The translations under genes and the position numbers were made by a program. 64,000 nt of DNA, from positions 1,860,001 through 1,924,000 of the forward strand of contig NZ_CP074346.1 in the NCBI RefSeq assembly GCF_018343795.1. Reading direction: 5' to 3'. Under the pieces are notes generated by a model. That model saw only the letters and a list, made by a program, of their open reading frames with translations. It searched no databases and was not told where the DNA came from. Position 1 is the stretch's first letter. The number at the start of each line of letters is the position of its first letter. The DNA comes from Phocoenobacter atlanticus subsp. cyclopteri (lineage in GTDB: Bacteria > Pseudomonadota > Gammaproteobacteria > Enterobacterales > Pasteurellaceae). Positions 1 through 16,042 of the stretch are shown piece after piece.

Positions 1-702
<702 letters not shown>

Positions 703-713
703 CTATTTAAAAT

Positions 714-780
714 AGAATAACAAATAATAATGTTATTCTGCTTTTAATTATTAACTTTTTATTAACCGACCCTTTGGGTC
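714..780 (+). promoter_or_regulatory. Two stem-loops in the atpB-atpE spacer
   Basis: The first hairpin pairs AGAATAAC (714-721) with GTTATTCT (732-739). The second is a compact GACCC-TTT-GGGTC (768-780). Neither is followed by a proper U-run, so they look like mRNA structure elements rather than terminators. In E. coli this spacer carries a translational enhancer for the highly expressed c subunit; a similar role or protection of the 3' mRNA portion is an inference. Confidence 0.45.
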
Positions 781-798
781 AATTTCCTTTAACCTTAA

Positions 799-1065
<267 letters not shown>

Positions 1066-1071
1066 TAATAG

Positions 1072-1119
1072 TCGGATTTTTTATTAACAATAGTTACTCT
1101 TTTAGAGTGATTAATCCGA
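1072..1119 (+). promoter_or_regulatory. Inverted repeat in the atpE-atpF spacer
   Basis: TCGGATT (1072-1078) is complementary to AATCCGA (1113-1119), with a small ACTC/GAGT hairpin between them. The right arm ends just before the strong AAGGAGG ribosome binding site of atpF, so folding could tune initiation at the GTG start. The function is inferred. Confidence 0.35.
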
Positions 1120-1133
1120 TTTAAGGAGGCATT

Positions 1134-1604
1134 GTGAATTTAAATGCAACATTAATTGGTCAAATGATTACATTCGTACTGTTTGTTACGTTTTGTATGA
1201 AATATATATGGCCAAGAATTATAACGGCAATAGAAGAGCGTCAAGCAGAAATTGCTAATGCCCTTGCTTCTGCTGAAAAAGCGAAACAAGAACAAGATGA
1301 AGTAAAAAATCTTGCAGAACAAGAAATTTTAAAAGCAAAAGAAGAAGCGCAACACATTGTTGATTTGGCAAATAAACGTCGTAATGAAATTTTGGATTCT
1401 GTCACAGCCGAAGCAGAGGTTGAGAAAGCACGTATTATTGAACAAGGTTATGCTGAAATTGAAAATGAGCGTAAACGTGTTCAAGAAGAGCTTCGTCAAA
1501 AAGTCGCTGCCTTAGCTGTTGCAGGAGCAGAGAAAATTGTGGGTCGCAATATTGATGCTGCGGCAAACAATGACATTATTGATAAATTAGTTGCAGAACT
1601 ATAA
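1134..1604 (+). CDS. atpF: ATP synthase F0 subunit b
   Basis: Peripheral stalk subunit linking F0 to F1. It has 156 residues, the usual length. One N-terminal membrane helix (about residues 5-26) is followed by a long charged, alanine/glutamate/lysine-rich coiled coil, including the stretch [18 protein letters not shown]. The start is GTG at 1134, supported by AAGGAGG seven bases upstream and by the length match to homologues. It lies 12 bp before atpH, in the standard operon order. Confidence 0.97.
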   Translation: MNLNATLIGQMITFVLFVTFCMKYIWPRIITAIEERQAEIANALASAEKAKQEQDEVKNLAEQEILKAKEEAQHIVDLANKRRNEILDSVTAEAEVEKARIIEQGYAEIENERKRVQEELRQKVAALAVAGAEKIVGRNIDAAANNDIIDKLVAEL

Positions 1605-1616
1605 TAAGGAGGAGCT

Positions 1617-2150
1617 ATGTCAGAAATTAGTACAGTAGCTCGCCCCTATGCTAAAGCGACTTTTGATTTTGCTTTAGAAAATGATCAGTTAGATAAATGG
1701 CAGGAGATGCTACAATTTTTGGCACTTGTTATCCAAGATGAACAAGTAACAAATTATTTAAAATCAGCATCATCGCCACAGCAGATTTCAGAAGTCATTA
1801 TTGGAATTTGTGAAAATCAGCTCGATCAATATGGGCAAAATTTCATTCGTATTATGGCTGAAAATCAACGTTTAACGGTGTTGCCTTCAGTATTAAAAGC
1901 ATTTATTCAATTGCGATCAGAGTATGAATCAATTAAAGATATTGAAGTTATCTCTGCAACAAAGTTAAGTAAAGCTAATGAAACTAAAATCGCAACAGCG
2001 ATGGAGAAGCGACTTAATTGTAAAGTGCGAATTATCTCTAAGGTGTCAAAAGAATTAATCGCAGGTGTTATCATTCGTTATGATGATATTGTGATTGACA
2101 GTAGTAGCCGAGGACAATTAGATCGCTTAGCAAATGAGTTATGCTTGTAA
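1617..2150 (+). CDS. atpH: ATP synthase F1 subunit delta
   Basis: Delta subunit (OSCP homologue) that joins the peripheral stalk to the top of the alpha3beta3 head. It has 177 residues, the normal length. The family pattern is seen at the N-terminus ([12 protein letters not shown]) and C-terminus ([22 protein letters not shown]). The start ATG follows AAGGAGGAGCT. Twelve bases separate its stop from atpA. Confidence 0.97.
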   Translation: MSEISTVARPYAKATFDFALENDQLDKWQEMLQFLALVIQDEQVTNYLKSASSPQQISEVIIGICENQLDQYGQNFIRIMAENQRLTVLPSVLKAFIQLRSEYESIKDIEVISATKLSKANETKIATAMEKRLNCKVRIISKVSKELIAGVIIRYDDIVIDSSSRGQLDRLANELCL

Positions 2151-2162
2151 GAGGAATAAAAT

Positions 2163-3704
2163 ATGCAACTAAATTCAACAGAAATTAGTGAGTTAATTAA
2201 AAAACGAATTGCCAAATTTGAAGTGGTTAGTGAAGCTCAAAGTACAGGTACAATCGTTTCAGTAAGTGATGGTATTATCAAAATTCATGGTCTTGCTGAT
2301 GTAATGCAAGGCGAAATGATTGAATTACCTGGCAATCGTTATGCAATCGCATTGAACTTAGAAAGAGATTCAGTGGGTGCGGTAGTAATGGGACCTTACG
2401 CAGACTTAGCCGAAGGTATGACAGTAAAATGTACTGGTCGTATCTTAGAAGTACCTGTTGGTCGAGGGTTACTTGGTCGTGTTGTAAATACATTGGGTCA
2501 ACCTATCGATGGTAAAGGGGAAATAGAGAATGATGGTTTTTCTCCTATTGAAGTCATTGCTCCAGGGGTAATTGAACGTCAATCCGTTGATCAACCTGTT
2601 CAAACTGGTTATAAAGCTGTCGATTCAATGGTACCAATTGGTCGTGGTCAACGTGAATTGATTATCGGTGACCGTCAAACTGGTAAAACAGCACTAGCAA
2701 TTGATGCTATCATTAACCAACGTGATTCAGGTATTAAATGTGTCTATGTTGCAATTGGTCAAAAAGCATCAACTGTAGCTAACGTAGTACATAAATTAGA
2801 AGAACATAATGCACTACACAATACCATTGTGGTTGTAGCAAGTGCATCAGAATCAGCTGCATTACAATATCTAGCACCTTATGCTGGTTGTACAATGGGT
2901 GAATATTTCCGTGATCGTGGTGAAGATGCATTGATCATTTATGATGATTTATCAAAACAAGCCGTGGCTTATCGTCAAGTATCACTACTTCTTCGTCGTC
3001 CACCAGGTCGTGAAGCATTCCCGGGTGACGTATTCTATTTACATTCACGTTTATTAGAACGTGCTTCTCGAGTAAATACTGATTACGTAGAAAAATTCAC
3101 CAACGGCGAAGTTAAAGGTAAAACAGGTTCATTAACTGCATTGCCAATTATTGAAACTCAAGCAGGTGATGTTTCTGCGTTTGTACCTACTAATGTAATC
3201 TCTATTACAGATGGTCAAATTTTCTTAGAATCAAGTTTATTTAATGCGGGAATTCGCCCAGCGGTAAACCCAGGTATCTCGGTTTCTCGTGTAGGTAGTG
3301 CCGCACAAACAAAAGTAGTGAAAAAATTATCAGGTGGTATTCGTACCGCACTTGCACAGTATCGTGAACTAGCAGCCTTTGCACAATTTGCCTCAGATCT
3401 TGATGAAGCAACACGTAAACAGCTTTCACACGGTCAAAAAGTAACTGAATTATTGAAACAAAAACAATATGCACCAATGTCTGTTGCACAGCTTGCGGTG
3501 GTATTATTTACTGCTGAGTTTGGTTATCTTGATGATGTAGAACTTGAACGTATCGGTTCATTTGAAACTAGTCTTTTAGAGTATGCAGAAAACAATTATG
3601 CCGACTTTATGAAAGATTTAACAAAATCAGGCGATTATAATGATTCAATCAAAGATCAATTAACTGAAATTGTTGAGAGTTTCAAAAAGAACAGTTCGTG
3701 GTAA
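2163..3704 (+). CDS. atpA: ATP synthase F1 subunit alpha
   Basis: Non-catalytic nucleotide-binding subunit of F1, 513 residues, full length. The P-loop GDRQTGKTA lies near residue 170, and the family signature [17 protein letters not shown] near residue 370 carries the arginine finger. It has an N-terminal beta-barrel, a RecA-like core and a C-terminal helical domain, as expected. The ATG at 2163 follows AGAGGAATAAA. It is placed between atpH and atpG. Confidence 0.98.
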   Translation: MQLNSTEISELIKKRIAKFEVVSEAQSTGTIVSVSDGIIKIHGLADVMQGEMIELPGNRYAIALNLERDSVGAVVMGPYADLAEGMTVKCTGRILEVPVGRGLLGRVVNTLGQPIDGKGEIENDGFSPIEVIAPGVIERQSVDQPVQTGYKAVDSMVPIGRGQRELIIGDRQTGKTALAIDAIINQRDSGIKCVYVAIGQKASTVANVVHKLEEHNALHNTIVVVASASESAALQYLAPYAGCTMGEYFRDRGEDALIIYDDLSKQAVAYRQVSLLLRRPPGREAFPGDVFYLHSRLLERASRVNTDYVEKFTNGEVKGKTGSLTALPIIETQAGDVSAFVPTNVISITDGQIFLESSLFNAGIRPAVNPGISVSRVGSAAQTKVVKKLSGGIRTALAQYRELAAFAQFASDLDEATRKQLSHGQKVTELLKQKQYAPMSVAQLAVVLFTAEFGYLDDVELERIGSFETSLLEYAENNYADFMKDLTKSGDYNDSIKDQLTEIVESFKKNSSW

Positions 3705-3728
3705 GTTAACCTTTAGCGGAGAATAAAA

Positions 3729-5989
<2,261 letters not shown>

Positions 5990-6026
5990 TTGTTCCCTAA
6001 ACCATAGGGCATAAGGAGAACAAGAT

Positions 6027-6446
6027 ATGGCGACTGAATTTGAACTGACTGTCGTAAGTGCAGAAAGTAAAATTTTCTCTGGCAAAATTACAAGTGTTCG
6101 TGTTTCAGGAATTGATGGCGAATTAGGGGTTTATGCAGGGCATACCCCCTTACTCACAGCAATTCAACCGGGAATGGTGAAATATACGCTTGCTGATGGT
6201 AGTGAGGATGCAATTTATGTTTCTGGTGGATTTTTAGAAGTACAACCAAATATAGTAACAGTACTGGCTGATATAGCAATTCGAGGAGAAGAACTAGATC
6301 GGCAACGTATTCTGGAGGCCAAACGCCAAGCAGAAGAAAATCTTACTAAAACAAATAATGCAGATCTTGCAGCAAAACTTGCACGAGAAATCGCAAAATT
6401 ACGCGTTTATGAAATTACTCATTCTCAATTGATGAATAAACGTTAA
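6027..6446 (+). CDS. atpC: ATP synthase F1 subunit epsilon
   Basis: Epsilon subunit that binds gamma and inhibits ATP hydrolysis, 139 residues. The N-terminal beta-sandwich begins ATEFELTVVSAESKIFSG and contains GELGVYAGHTPLLTAI. A C-terminal helical hairpin rich in K, E and A follows. It is the last gene of the operon; a stem-loop terminator begins 11 bp after the stop. Confidence 0.97.
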   Translation: MATEFELTVVSAESKIFSGKITSVRVSGIDGELGVYAGHTPLLTAIQPGMVKYTLADGSEDAIYVSGGFLEVQPNIVTVLADIAIRGEELDRQRILEAKRQAEENLTKTNNADLAAKLAREIAKLRVYEITHSQLMNKR

Positions 6447-6456
6447 AAAATTATCC

Positions 6457-6506
6457 ACACCTTATCTAAGTGAAAAAATAATTAACTGCGATAAGGTGTC
6501 TATTTT
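6457..6506 (+). terminator. Terminator of the atp operon
   Basis: ACACCTTATC (6457-6466) pairs with GATAAGGTGT (6490-6499), a 10-bp perfect stem with a 23-base loop, followed by CTATTTTT. It lies directly after atpC and before ubiC. Confidence 0.75.
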
Positions 6507-6549
6507 TGTAAATTTCTTATAAAATCATACCGCTTATTATAATAAAATA

Positions 6550-7032
6550 ATGAATAATAATTATCAAAATATACTTTCCAATCTTTATTTTGGGGAAAAT
6601 AGTAAACATTTATTATCAAAAAAACACAAAGACTGGTTATTATATCAAAATTCTCTCACACTCAAATTACAGCAATACTATACCAATATCACCGTAAAAG
6701 TAATTTCTCAAAAATGGGTATCTGATACCAATTTCGATATCCCGATCTGGCAACGTGATATTTTATTAATGGGAGATAACACGGAAATTATTTTTGCTCG
6801 TACAACCTTACCACAAGCAACCATTAATAATGTTGCTCACGATATTTTAACTTTAGGTAACAAATCCATTGGCTTATGGTTATTTCCCCAAAATCCTGAG
6901 CGTACCCACTTAGAATGGACACAAGATCCTGAGACTGAATTATATGCTCGCCGTTCAACATTACTTCTGAAAGGCTATCCGTTAGAAATCACAGAGTTAT
7001 TTTTAGAGAATTTTACTTTTCCAATAAATTAG
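6550..7032 (+). CDS. ubiC: Chorismate--pyruvate lyase
   Basis: Splits chorismate into 4-hydroxybenzoate and pyruvate, the first committed step of ubiquinone synthesis, in the cytoplasm. The protein has 160 residues. Family landmarks are WQRDILLMGDN, the substrate-site arginine in FARTTLP, the segment LGNKSIGLWLF, and the C-terminal RRSTLLLKGYPLEITELFL with the conserved catalytic glutamate near the end. It stands alone between the atp terminator and a convergent decayed gene whose remnant ends five bases from the ubiC stop. An uptake-type motif (ACCGCTT) lies just upstream. Confidence 0.88.
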   Translation: MNNNYQNILSNLYFGENSKHLLSKKHKDWLLYQNSLTLKLQQYYTNITVKVISQKWVSDTNFDIPIWQRDILLMGDNTEIIFARTTLPQATINNVAHDILTLGNKSIGLWLFPQNPERTHLEWTQDPETELYARRSTLLLKGYPLEITELFLENFTFPIN

Positions 7033-7037
7033 ATATT

Positions 7038-7882
7038 TCATTGCATAGAAGCTACTTTTGCTCCACTACGCTTGTTGCCATCTGAAAATGGGTGATTCTT
7101 AACGATAAAATAGAGTAAATGAGCGGCTTTTTCTTCAATACTTGGGTAAGCAGGCTCGCCAAAAATACTTTGACTAAGGTTACCTAGAATTGCACTTAAC
7201 CCATTATCTCGCTCACGTCCAAATAATTCTGATGCTTCGCCTCGAGATATCAATTGTTGTTTTAACTCACTTAATCCTATACGAGCCTGTTCAACATTTG
7301 GCAATTCTCCACCTAGTTGAGTTTTAGGTTCAGTCAATAATCCTTCATCATACTGTTGTAGCCACAAAAAAGTTTGCGTATAACGACTAACAATATCAAC
7401 CAAACCTCTACCACTCTCTACAGTTAATTCAGATGAATTTGCTGTTTTTTGAATAAGTGTAAGGGCTTGTTGTAATTCTTGACTATTTTGTAGTAAACGC
7501 TGTTGATTAATCGCATAACCCTTAATCAAATAATCTTTTAATCAAGAGGTTGCCCAAATACGAAATTGTGTACCTTGCTGGAATTTTACTCGATAACCAA
7601 CAGAAATAATCACATCAAGATTATAATAAAGAACCTCACTTTTTTGTGTTTTTCCTTTAATAGCTCCGTGTTTACTGGTATGTCGGAATTTCCGACACAC
7701 CATTTCTTCAACTAATTCACCCTCTCTGAAGATATTACGAATATGTTCAATAATAGTAGTTCTTCCTTTACCAAACAATTCCGCCATTTGAGCTTGTGAT
7801 AGCCAAACAGTTTCATCTTCTAAACGCACATCTATGCGACATTGCCATTATCATCTTTGTAAATCAGTAAATCACTTTGCAT
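7038..7882 (-). pseudogene. Decayed RhuM family protein with Fic/DOC domain
   Basis: Three lesions break this gene. It starts with ATG at 7882 behind AGAGGTA and reads MQSDLLIYKDDNGNV, then must lose frame (one missing base near 7832) to continue RIDVRLEDETVWLSQAQMAE, the RhuM DNA-binding-like domain. After FRIWATS comes an in-frame TGA (7542-7544); the same frame continues LKDYLIKGYAINQQRL as homologues do. A helical region and a Fic-like domain follow, with the motif HPFSDGNKRSGA, but the frame stops six residues later, so the end of the Fic domain is missing. Such genes are often found in accessory islands and beside restriction or toxin loci. It separates ubiC from tldD and is very likely non-functional. 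Confidence 0.85.
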
Positions 7883-7928
7883 CTACTTACCTCTATTATT
7901 TTTGCAAATTTTCACAAAGATCGTATCG

Positions 7929-9374
7929 CTATCCACGCCCTCCAACAGTAATTTTATCTAATTTAACCGTTGGTTGACCCACACCGACAGGGACACTTTG
8001 TCCTTCTTTTCCACAGGTTCCAACACCTTGATCTAATTCCATCGTTTTACCAACCATTGAAACCTGTTGCATTGCTTCAATACCACTACCAATTAGCGTT
8101 GCCCCTGTCACTGGTTTGGTAATTTTACCATTTTCAATTAAATAGGCTTCAGAAGTAGAGAACACAAATTTTCCTGAGGTAATATCCACTTGACCACCAC
8201 TAAAATGAGGGGCGTATAAACCTTTATCCACAGAGGCAATCATCTCATCAAAGCTACTGTTCCCTTCTGTTAAATAGGTGTTAGTCATTCGTGGCAGAGG
8301 TAAGTGTGCATAAGACTCACGTCGTCCATTACCTGTTGGATCAACACCCATTAAACGAGCATTGAGTTTATCTTGCATATAGCCTTTTAAAATGCCTTTT
8401 TCAATTAACACATTACGTTGTGAAGGAACGCCTTCATCATCAACAGTTAATGAGCCTCGTTTATCTGCGATAGTGCCATCATCCACAATAGTACAAAGAG
8501 GTGAAGTCACCATTTGTCCAATTTTACCCGTGAAAAGCGAGGATTTTTTGCGGTTGAAATCCCCTTCTAAACCGTGACCCACTGCCTCGTGTAATAAAAT
8601 ACCCGGCCAACCTGCCCCTAAAATAATTGGCATAACACCAGCAGGTGCTGTAATCGCATTTAAGTTTACTAATGCTTGGCGAACAGCTTCTTTTGCCATA
8701 TAAATGGCTCTTACTTCACCTTGTGAATTGGGTTCTAAAAAATAATTGAGTGAGAATCGTCCACCTGCACCCGTGCCACCTCTTTCTCGTTTACCATTTT
8801 GTTCAACTAGAACAGAAATAGATAAACGAACTAAAGGGCGAATATCAGCGGCAACTGTGCCATCTGTGGCTGTAATTAACATTTCTTCATATAACGAAGA
8901 AAGCCCTGCATTCACTTGAATAACACGAGGATCTTCAGCTCGTGCGGTTTTATCAACTAAATGCAATAACTCAACTTTTTGCTCACGGCTCATCGTTTCA
9001 AGTGGATTAATAGAAGGATAACGAATAATCGCATTGGTTTGTTTAAACGATTGAATCTTTAAATGCCCACTTTCATTGGTAATACTTCTTGCGGCATTAG
9101 CACATTGTTCTAGCTGATTAAAATTGATTTGGTCAGTATAAGCAAAGCCTGTTTTTTCCCCTGCAACAGCTCGCACACCCACGCCTCGATCAATATAAAA
9201 TCCCCCTTCTTTGATAATACTGTCTTCTAACGACCAGCTTTCGTCCATACTAAGTTGGAAAAAGAGATCCCCATAATCAATCTGACGCGTTGAGAACATA
9301 TCTAAGATATTATGTAATTTTGATAATTCTAACCCACTTGGAGCAAGTAAACGTTGAGATACGGTATTTAACAT
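7929..9374 (-). CDS. tldD: Metalloprotease TldD
   Basis: Subunit of the TldD/TldE (PmbA) protease, which degrades unfolded peptides and, in enterobacteria, processes microcin B17 and the antitoxin CcdA. The protein has 481 residues, the same as in E. coli. The zinc motif [11 protein letters not shown] is at residues 262-272 (His262, Glu263, His267), and a C-terminal glycine-rich region follows. The partner tldE is not in the window. The start ATG follows AAGGAATAAAA. Confidence 0.96.
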   Translation of the reverse strand: MLNTVSQRLLAPSGLELSKLHNILDMFSTRQIDYGDLFFQLSMDESWSLEDSIIKEGGFYIDRGVGVRAVAGEKTGFAYTDQINFNQLEQCANAARSITNESGHLKIQSFKQTNAIIRYPSINPLETMSREQKVELLHLVDKTARAEDPRVIQVNAGLSSLYEEMLITATDGTVAADIRPLVRLSISVLVEQNGKRERGGTGAGGRFSLNYFLEPNSQGEVRAIYMAKEAVRQALVNLNAITAPAGVMPIILGAGWPGILLHEAVGHGLEGDFNRKKSSLFTGKIGQMVTSPLCTIVDDGTIADKRGSLTVDDEGVPSQRNVLIEKGILKGYMQDKLNARLMGVDPTGNGRRESYAHLPLPRMTNTYLTEGNSSFDEMIASVDKGLYAPHFSGGQVDITSGKFVFSTSEAYLIENGKITKPVTGATLIGSGIEAMQQVSMVGKTMELDQGVGTCGKEGQSVPVGVGQPTVKLDKITVGGRG

Positions 9375-9465
9375 TTTTATTCCTTATTATTAAGCGGTAC
9401 GATTTTAACAGATTTTTGCAAATTTATCTTAAGATCATATCGCCTCAAACCTAGAAATATAAATA

Positions 9466-9493
9466 CAAAAAGGCGTATCTTCCGATACGCCTT
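9466..9493 (-). terminator. Terminator of the str operon (after tuf)
   Basis: Read on the minus strand, AAGGCGTATC-GGAA-GATACGCCTT is a perfect 10-bp stem with a GGAA tetraloop, running into a T-run. It lies 34 bp after the tuf stop. Confidence 0.88.
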
Positions 9494-9526
9494 CCTTTCG
9501 CATTTTACTACTTTAAATAAATCTAA

Positions 9527-10714
<1,188 letters not shown>

Positions 10715-10733
10715 TCAATTTTCCTAGAAAAAG

Positions 10734-10762
10734 GATCTATAACACTTGATGTGTTATAGATC
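10734..10762 (-). terminator. Terminator-like hairpin between fusA and tuf
   Basis: GATCTATAACAC (10734-10745) pairs perfectly with GTGTTATAGATC (10751-10762) across a 5-base loop. On the minus strand the stem is followed by CCTTTTTC, so it resembles a weak terminator or attenuator between fusA and tuf. A processing role is equally possible. Confidence 0.6.
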
Positions 10763-10773
10763 GGTTTATAAAA

Positions 10774-12882
10774 TTACTTCTTACGAGCTTCAATAATTGC
10801 TTCTGCAATATTTCTTGGTGCTTCTGCGTATTTCAATGGTTCCATTGAGTATGATGCACGACCTTGTGTTTGTGAACGAAGATCCGTTGCATATCCGAAC
10901 ATTTCAGATAATGGAACTTGTGCACGAACTGTTTTACCAAGACCAGTATCATCCATACCTTCAACTAAACCACGACGGCGGTTTAAGTCACCAATTACAT
11001 CACCCATATACTCTTCTGGAGTTTCTACTTCAACTTTCATTAATGGTTCAAGTAGTATAGGCTCTGCTTTACCAAATGCTGATTTAAATGCTAATGATGC
11101 AGCTAATTTAAATGCTAATTCAGATGAATCCACATCATGGTATGAACCGAAGTGTAAACGAACACCGATATCAACTACTGGGTAACCCGCTAATGGACCA
11201 GATTTAAGCTGTTCTTGGATACCTTTATCAACTGCAGGAATATATTCACTTGGAATTACCCCACCTTTGATTTCATTGATAAACTCGTAACCTGGGCCAT
11301 CTTCCACTGCTTCTAATGGATATAAGTCGATCACTACGTGACCATATTGACCACGACCACCAGATTGTTTTGCGTGTTTACCTTCAACATCATTAACTCG
11401 TGTACGGATTGTTTCACGGTAAGATACTTGTGGTTTACCAACGTTCGCTTCAACTTTAAATTCACGACGCATACGGTCAACGATGATATCTAAGTGCAAT
11501 TCACCCATACCTGAAATGATGGTTTCACCAGACTCTTCATCAGTGTGAACTCGGAACGAAGGATCTTCTTGTGCTAAACGACCCAATGCTAGACCCATTT
11601 TTTCTTGGTCGGCTTTGGTTTTTGGTTCAACAGCAACAGAAATTACTGGTTCTGGGAATTCCATACGCTCAAGAATAATTGGTTTATTAAGATCACAAAG
11701 CGTGTCACCTGTAGTCACATCTTTTAAGCCGATTGCTGCAGCGATGTCGCCAGCACGAACTTCTTTGATTTCTTCACGCTTGTTTGAATGCATCTGTACG
11801 ATACGACCAAAACGCTCACGTTTTTGACGTACAGAGTTCATTACTGTATCACCAGCGTTAACCACACCAGAATATACACGGAAGAAAGTTAAGTTACCTA
11901 CGAATGGGTCTGTTGCAATTTTGAATGCTAATGCAGCAAAAGGTTCGTTATCATCTGCATTACGCTCACCTTCTGTTTCATCAAGGTTAATACCTTTAAT
12001 TGCTGGAACTTCGGTTGGAGCTGGTAAATAATCAATAACTGCATCAAGCATTGCTTGAACACCTTTATTTTTGAATGCTGAACCACAAGTCACAAGAATA
12101 ATCTCATTTGCAAGAACACGTTTACGTAATCCTGTTTTGATTTCTTCTTCCGTTAATTCTTCACCACCAAAGTATTTATCCATTAACTCATCAGATGATT
12201 CTGCAGCAGCTTCAACTAATTTACCACGCCACTCTTCACACTGTTCAAGCATTTCTGCTGGAATATCATCATAGGTAAATGTCATACCCATATCTTCTTC
12301 ATTCCAGTTGATTGCTTTCATTTTAACTAAATCAACCACACCCTTGAAGTTTTCTTCAGCACCAATAGGAAGTTGAAGTGTTATAGCTTCTCCGCCTAAA
12401 CGTGTTTTAATTTGTTCAACAACACGTAGGAAGTTAGCACCCGTTCTATCCATTTTATTTACAAATGCAATACGAGGTACCTTATATTTGTTTGCTTGAC
12501 GCCATACTGTTTCTGATTGTGGTTGAACACCACCAACCGCACAGTAAACCATTACCGCACCATCAAGAACACGCATTGAACGTTCTACTTCGATAGTAAA
12601 GTCAACGTGTCCAGGAGTATCGATGATGTTAATACGATGTTGATCGTATTGTTGAGACATACCTTGCCAGAAGGTGGTTGTCGCTGCTGATGTGATTGTG
12701 ATTCCACGCTCTTGTTCTTGTTCCATCCAGTCCATCGTAGCTGCACCATCGTGCACCTCACCGATTTTATGACTAAGACCTGTATAGAATAAGATACGCT
12801 CAGTTGTTGTTGTTTTACCAGCATCAATGTGAGCACTAATACCGATATTACGATATCTTTCAATCGGGGTTGTACGAGCCAT
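10774..12882 (-). CDS. fusA: Elongation factor G
   Basis: Translocase GTPase, 702 residues, full length. Motifs are [13 protein letters not shown] (P-loop), [21 protein letters not shown] (switch II; first part read as DTPGHVDF) and [10 protein letters not shown] (G4). The C-terminal domain has [15 protein letters not shown] and [10 protein letters not shown]. It sits in the conserved order rpsL-rpsG-fusA-tuf. The 94-bp spacer upstream contains a long hairpin. Confidence 0.98.
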   Translation of the reverse strand: MARTTPIERYRNIGISAHIDAGKTTTTERILFYTGLSHKIGEVHDGAATMDWMEQEQERGITITSAATTTFWQGMSQQYDQHRINIIDTPGHVDFTIEVERSMRVLDGAVMVYCAVGGVQPQSETVWRQANKYKVPRIAFVNKMDRTGANFLRVVEQIKTRLGGEAITLQLPIGAEENFKGVVDLVKMKAINWNEEDMGMTFTYDDIPAEMLEQCEEWRGKLVEAAAESSDELMDKYFGGEELTEEEIKTGLRKRVLANEIILVTCGSAFKNKGVQAMLDAVIDYLPAPTEVPAIKGINLDETEGERNADDNEPFAALAFKIATDPFVGNLTFFRVYSGVVNAGDTVMNSVRQKRERFGRIVQMHSNKREEIKEVRAGDIAAAIGLKDVTTGDTLCDLNKPIILERMEFPEPVISVAVEPKTKADQEKMGLALGRLAQEDPSFRVHTDEESGETIISGMGELHLDIIVDRMRREFKVEANVGKPQVSYRETIRTRVNDVEGKHAKQSGGRGQYGHVVIDLYPLEAVEDGPGYEFINEIKGGVIPSEYIPAVDKGIQEQLKSGPLAGYPVVDIGVRLHFGSYHDVDSSELAFKLAASLAFKSAFGKAEPILLEPLMKVEVETPEEYMGDVIGDLNRRRGLVEGMDDTGLGKTVRAQVPLSEMFGYATDLRSQTQGRASYSMEPLKYAEAPRNIAEAIIEARKK

Positions 12883-12919
12883 ACTATTTCCTAACTATTT
12901 TAAAATTTTTTATAGAACA

Positions 12920-12955
12920 AGGCTTCATCGCATAATAATGTATGTGATGAAGCCT
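12920..12955 (-). promoter_or_regulatory. Long hairpin in the rpsG-fusA spacer
   Basis: AGGCTTCATC (12920-12929) pairs with GATGAAGCCT (12946-12955), and after one mismatch the stem extends by CATA/TATG. There is no U-run after it on the coding strand. It may be an mRNA processing site or a regulator-binding structure; in E. coli the S7-binding site of this operon lies in the rpsL-rpsG spacer instead. Confidence 0.5.
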
Positions 12956-12976
12956 AAAAATAAAACGATTTATCTA

Positions 12977-13519
<543 letters not shown>

Positions 13520-13555
13520 CTAAATTAACGTTTGGCCTTACTTAACGGAGAACCA

Positions 13556-13957
<402 letters not shown>

Positions 13958-13963
13958 TTAATT

Positions 13964-13990
13964 AAAAATCCTTTTCTTACGAGAAAAGGA
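13964..13990 (-). promoter_or_regulatory. Leader hairpin with U-run at the 5' end of the str mRNA
   Basis: On the minus strand TCCTTTTCT-CGTA-AGAAAAGGA is a 9-bp perfect stem followed by TTTTT. The predicted transcription start of the promoter at 13997-14025 falls at about 13990, so the mRNA would begin with this structure. It looks like a leader attenuator or a 5'-stabilising stem, and would also stop read-through from miaB. Confidence 0.6.
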
Positions 13991-13996
13991 CGTGTA

Positions 13997-14025
13997 ATTC
14001 TATTGCTGTATTGCTCAATTGTCAA
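13997..14025 (-). promoter_or_regulatory. Sigma-70 promoter of the str operon
   Basis: On the minus strand the -35 is TTGACA (14025-14020), the spacer is 17 bp and the -10 is TAGAAT (14002-13997). This is close to full consensus, as expected for a ribosomal protein operon, and it lies about 67 bp before the rpsL start. Confidence 0.85.
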
Positions 14026-14051
14026 GAAATTCTAATAAATGCGAGAATAAA

Positions 14052-15476
14052 TTAAACGATAAATCGTCCAACACCTAATTCATCTTCCTTGCGAGTTCGC
14101 TCGATAATACTTTGTGGCGATTCAACCACTCGTAATCCCATTTCTTCTTCTGTTCGCACCACTTCTCCTCGTAGGGAGTTTGTATAAACTTCAGTGATTT
14201 TAACATCAACGAATTTACCAATCATATCTGGTGAACCGCTAAAATTCACAATACGATTATTTTCAGTGCGTCCAGTGAGTTCCATTAAATCTTTTTTAGA
14301 TGGTCCTTCAACTAAAATGCGTTGTTCAGTACCCAGCATCATCCGACTAAATTGTACCGCTTGGGTATTAATGCGAAGTTGAAGACGATACAAACGCTCT
14401 TTTTTCTCTTCTTCACTTACATTATCAGGTAAATCGGCGGCAGGCGTCCCTGGTCTAGGAGAATAAATAAAACTAAAACTCATATCAAAATTTACTTGTT
14501 CAATGATTTTCATTGTATCTTCAAAATCTTTTGCTGTTTCACCAGGAAATCCCACAATAAAATCTGAACTAATTTGAATATTCGGACGAGCTTGACGTAA
14601 TTTACGAATAATCGCTTTAAATTCTAACGCAGTATGATTACGCTTCATCATTGTTAAAATACGATCTGAACCACTTTGAATTGGCAAATGTAAGAAACTA
14701 ACTAATTCAGGTGTATCACGATATACTTCAATAATATCATCACTAAATTCAATTGGGTGGCTAGTTGTAAAGCGTAAACGATCAATGCCATCTATTGACG
14801 CAACTAAACGCAATAATTCTGCAAAAGAGCAAATACAGCCATCAAAAGTTGCACCACGATAAGCATTTACATTCTGACCTAGTAAATGCACTTCACGTAC
14901 ACCTTGCTCTGCTAATTGAGCAACCTCAAAAAGTATATCATCAATAGGACGGCTCACCTCTTCACCACGCGTGTAAGGTACAACACAAAAAGAACAATAT
15001 TTATTACACCCTTCCATAATAGAAACAAAAGCACTTGGTCCTTCTGCTCGAGGCTCTGGTAAATTGTCAAATTTTTCAATTTCAGGAAAACTAATATCAA
15101 TAATCGGATTATTATTTTTTCCTCTTTGATTGAGCATTTCAGGTAAGCGATGCAAAGTCTGAGGACCAAAAATCATATCTACATAAGGTGCTCTTTTACG
15201 AATATGCTCCCCTTCTTGTGATGCCACGCAACCGCCAACACCAATCATTAAGTCAGGTTTATTCTTTTTTAGATTTTTCCAACGACCTAATTGGTGAAAC
15301 ACCTTTTCTTGTGCTTTTTCACGAATTGAACACGTATTTAAAAGCAAAACATCTGCTTCCTCAGCATTATCTGTTAGTTCAAATCCGTGTGTTTCGTTTA
15401 ATATATCTGCCATTTTTGATGAATCATATTCATTCATTTGACAGCCCCATGTTTTAATATGTAATTTCTTTGCCAT
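14052..15476 (-). CDS. miaB: tRNA-2-methylthio-N6-dimethylallyladenosine synthase
   Basis: Radical-SAM methylthiotransferase that converts i6A37 to ms2i6A37 in tRNAs reading UNN codons. It has 474 residues, the normal length. The N-terminal UPF0004 domain has cysteines in [11 protein letters not shown] (Cys12), [11 protein letters not shown] and VGGCVASQ, which hold the auxiliary Fe-S cluster. The radical SAM motif is [10 protein letters not shown] (CxxxCxxC). A C-terminal TRAM domain follows. It is monocistronic, upstream of the str operon on the same strand. Confidence 0.97.
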   Translation of the reverse strand: MAKKLHIKTWGCQMNEYDSSKMADILNETHGFELTDNAEEADVLLLNTCSIREKAQEKVFHQLGRWKNLKKNKPDLMIGVGGCVASQEGEHIRKRAPYVDMIFGPQTLHRLPEMLNQRGKNNNPIIDISFPEIEKFDNLPEPRAEGPSAFVSIMEGCNKYCSFCVVPYTRGEEVSRPIDDILFEVAQLAEQGVREVHLLGQNVNAYRGATFDGCICSFAELLRLVASIDGIDRLRFTTSHPIEFSDDIIEVYRDTPELVSFLHLPIQSGSDRILTMMKRNHTALEFKAIIRKLRQARPNIQISSDFIVGFPGETAKDFEDTMKIIEQVNFDMSFSFIYSPRPGTPAADLPDNVSEEEKKERLYRLQLRINTQAVQFSRMMLGTEQRILVEGPSKKDLMELTGRTENNRIVNFSGSPDMIGKFVDVKITEVYTNSLRGEVVRTEEEMGLRVVESPQSIIERTRKEDELGVGRFIV

Positions 15477-15510
15477 TATAAAATTTATCTAAGAATTAAT
15501 CAGTTAAAAT

Positions 15511-15544
15511 AAAAAAAGCGTAAGTAAGCGCTTATCTACGCTTT
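15511..15544 (-). terminator. Terminator of the ychF operon
   Basis: On the minus strand AAAGCGTA and TACGCTTT close a stem with a nested AAGC/GCTT pairing, followed by a long T-run (TTTTTTTATTTT). It lies downstream of the gene at 15655 and before miaB, so it ends the ychF-unknown-unknown transcript. Confidence 0.75.
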
Positions 15545-15654
15545 GAGGTGTAGCGGAGCATTCTACCTTTTTGTATGTTTTATCGCTAGTGTTTATTTTT
15601 AGTTTCATTAAAGGCACTATTTATTAATCCCTTTACTATTAAACAAACCATTTA

Positions 15655-16032
15655 TTAATCATCAAGTAATATATCAGCCTTTGAGCGTAATTTTTTCTTA
15701 TCCAGAAACTTTTTCTCTCTATCAGTAAATTTTTCTTTTACTGCCACTTTGACGGCTTCTTTTTCTTCACTTTTAGGATCATCTTTTCTCCTAAACATTG
15801 TAATCAGTAAATAGCAAGAAAGTGCAATATTACCAATAATAATTATCCATTTAATAATTAATACTAATGCTAAATATTCAAGCATATTTTGTAATGTTAA
15901 AAACTCAATAAAATCTTCATAAATTGCATCAGCAAAAAAAGCAATCAATAATAAAAAGACAACAAGAGCTAAACGACGTCGTAATTTAAAAAGATAATAC
16001 CAAATCAATGCTGATTTAAACTGCTTAAACAT
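15655..16032 (-). CDS. Small membrane protein of unknown function
   Basis: I do not recognise a family. The product has 125 residues. A basic N-terminus (KLRRR) is followed by two or three hydrophobic segments at about residues 20-35, 50-66 and 66-80. The last 45 residues form a highly charged lysine/glutamate-rich cytoplasmic tail (DREKKFLDKKKLRSKAD). The topology suggests an inner-membrane protein with a soluble C-terminal tail. It starts 10 bp after the preceding small gene and is followed by a terminator, so it is probably co-transcribed with ychF. Codon use and base composition match the neighbours, so it looks like a real, native gene. Confidence 0.7.
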   Translation of the reverse strand: MFKQFKSALIWYYLFKLRRRLALVVFLLLIAFFADAIYEDFIEFLTLQNMLEYLALVLIIKWIIIIGNIALSCYLLITMFRRKDDPKSEEKEAVKVAVKEKFTDREKKFLDKKKLRSKADILLDD

Positions 16033-16042
16033 TTAAAATCCT

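Noticed and set aside
7542-7544. In-frame TGA in the RhuM-like gene as a selenocysteine codon
   Set aside because: No suitable SECIS-like stem is evident just downstream, the family has no cysteine there, and the gene carries two other lesions.
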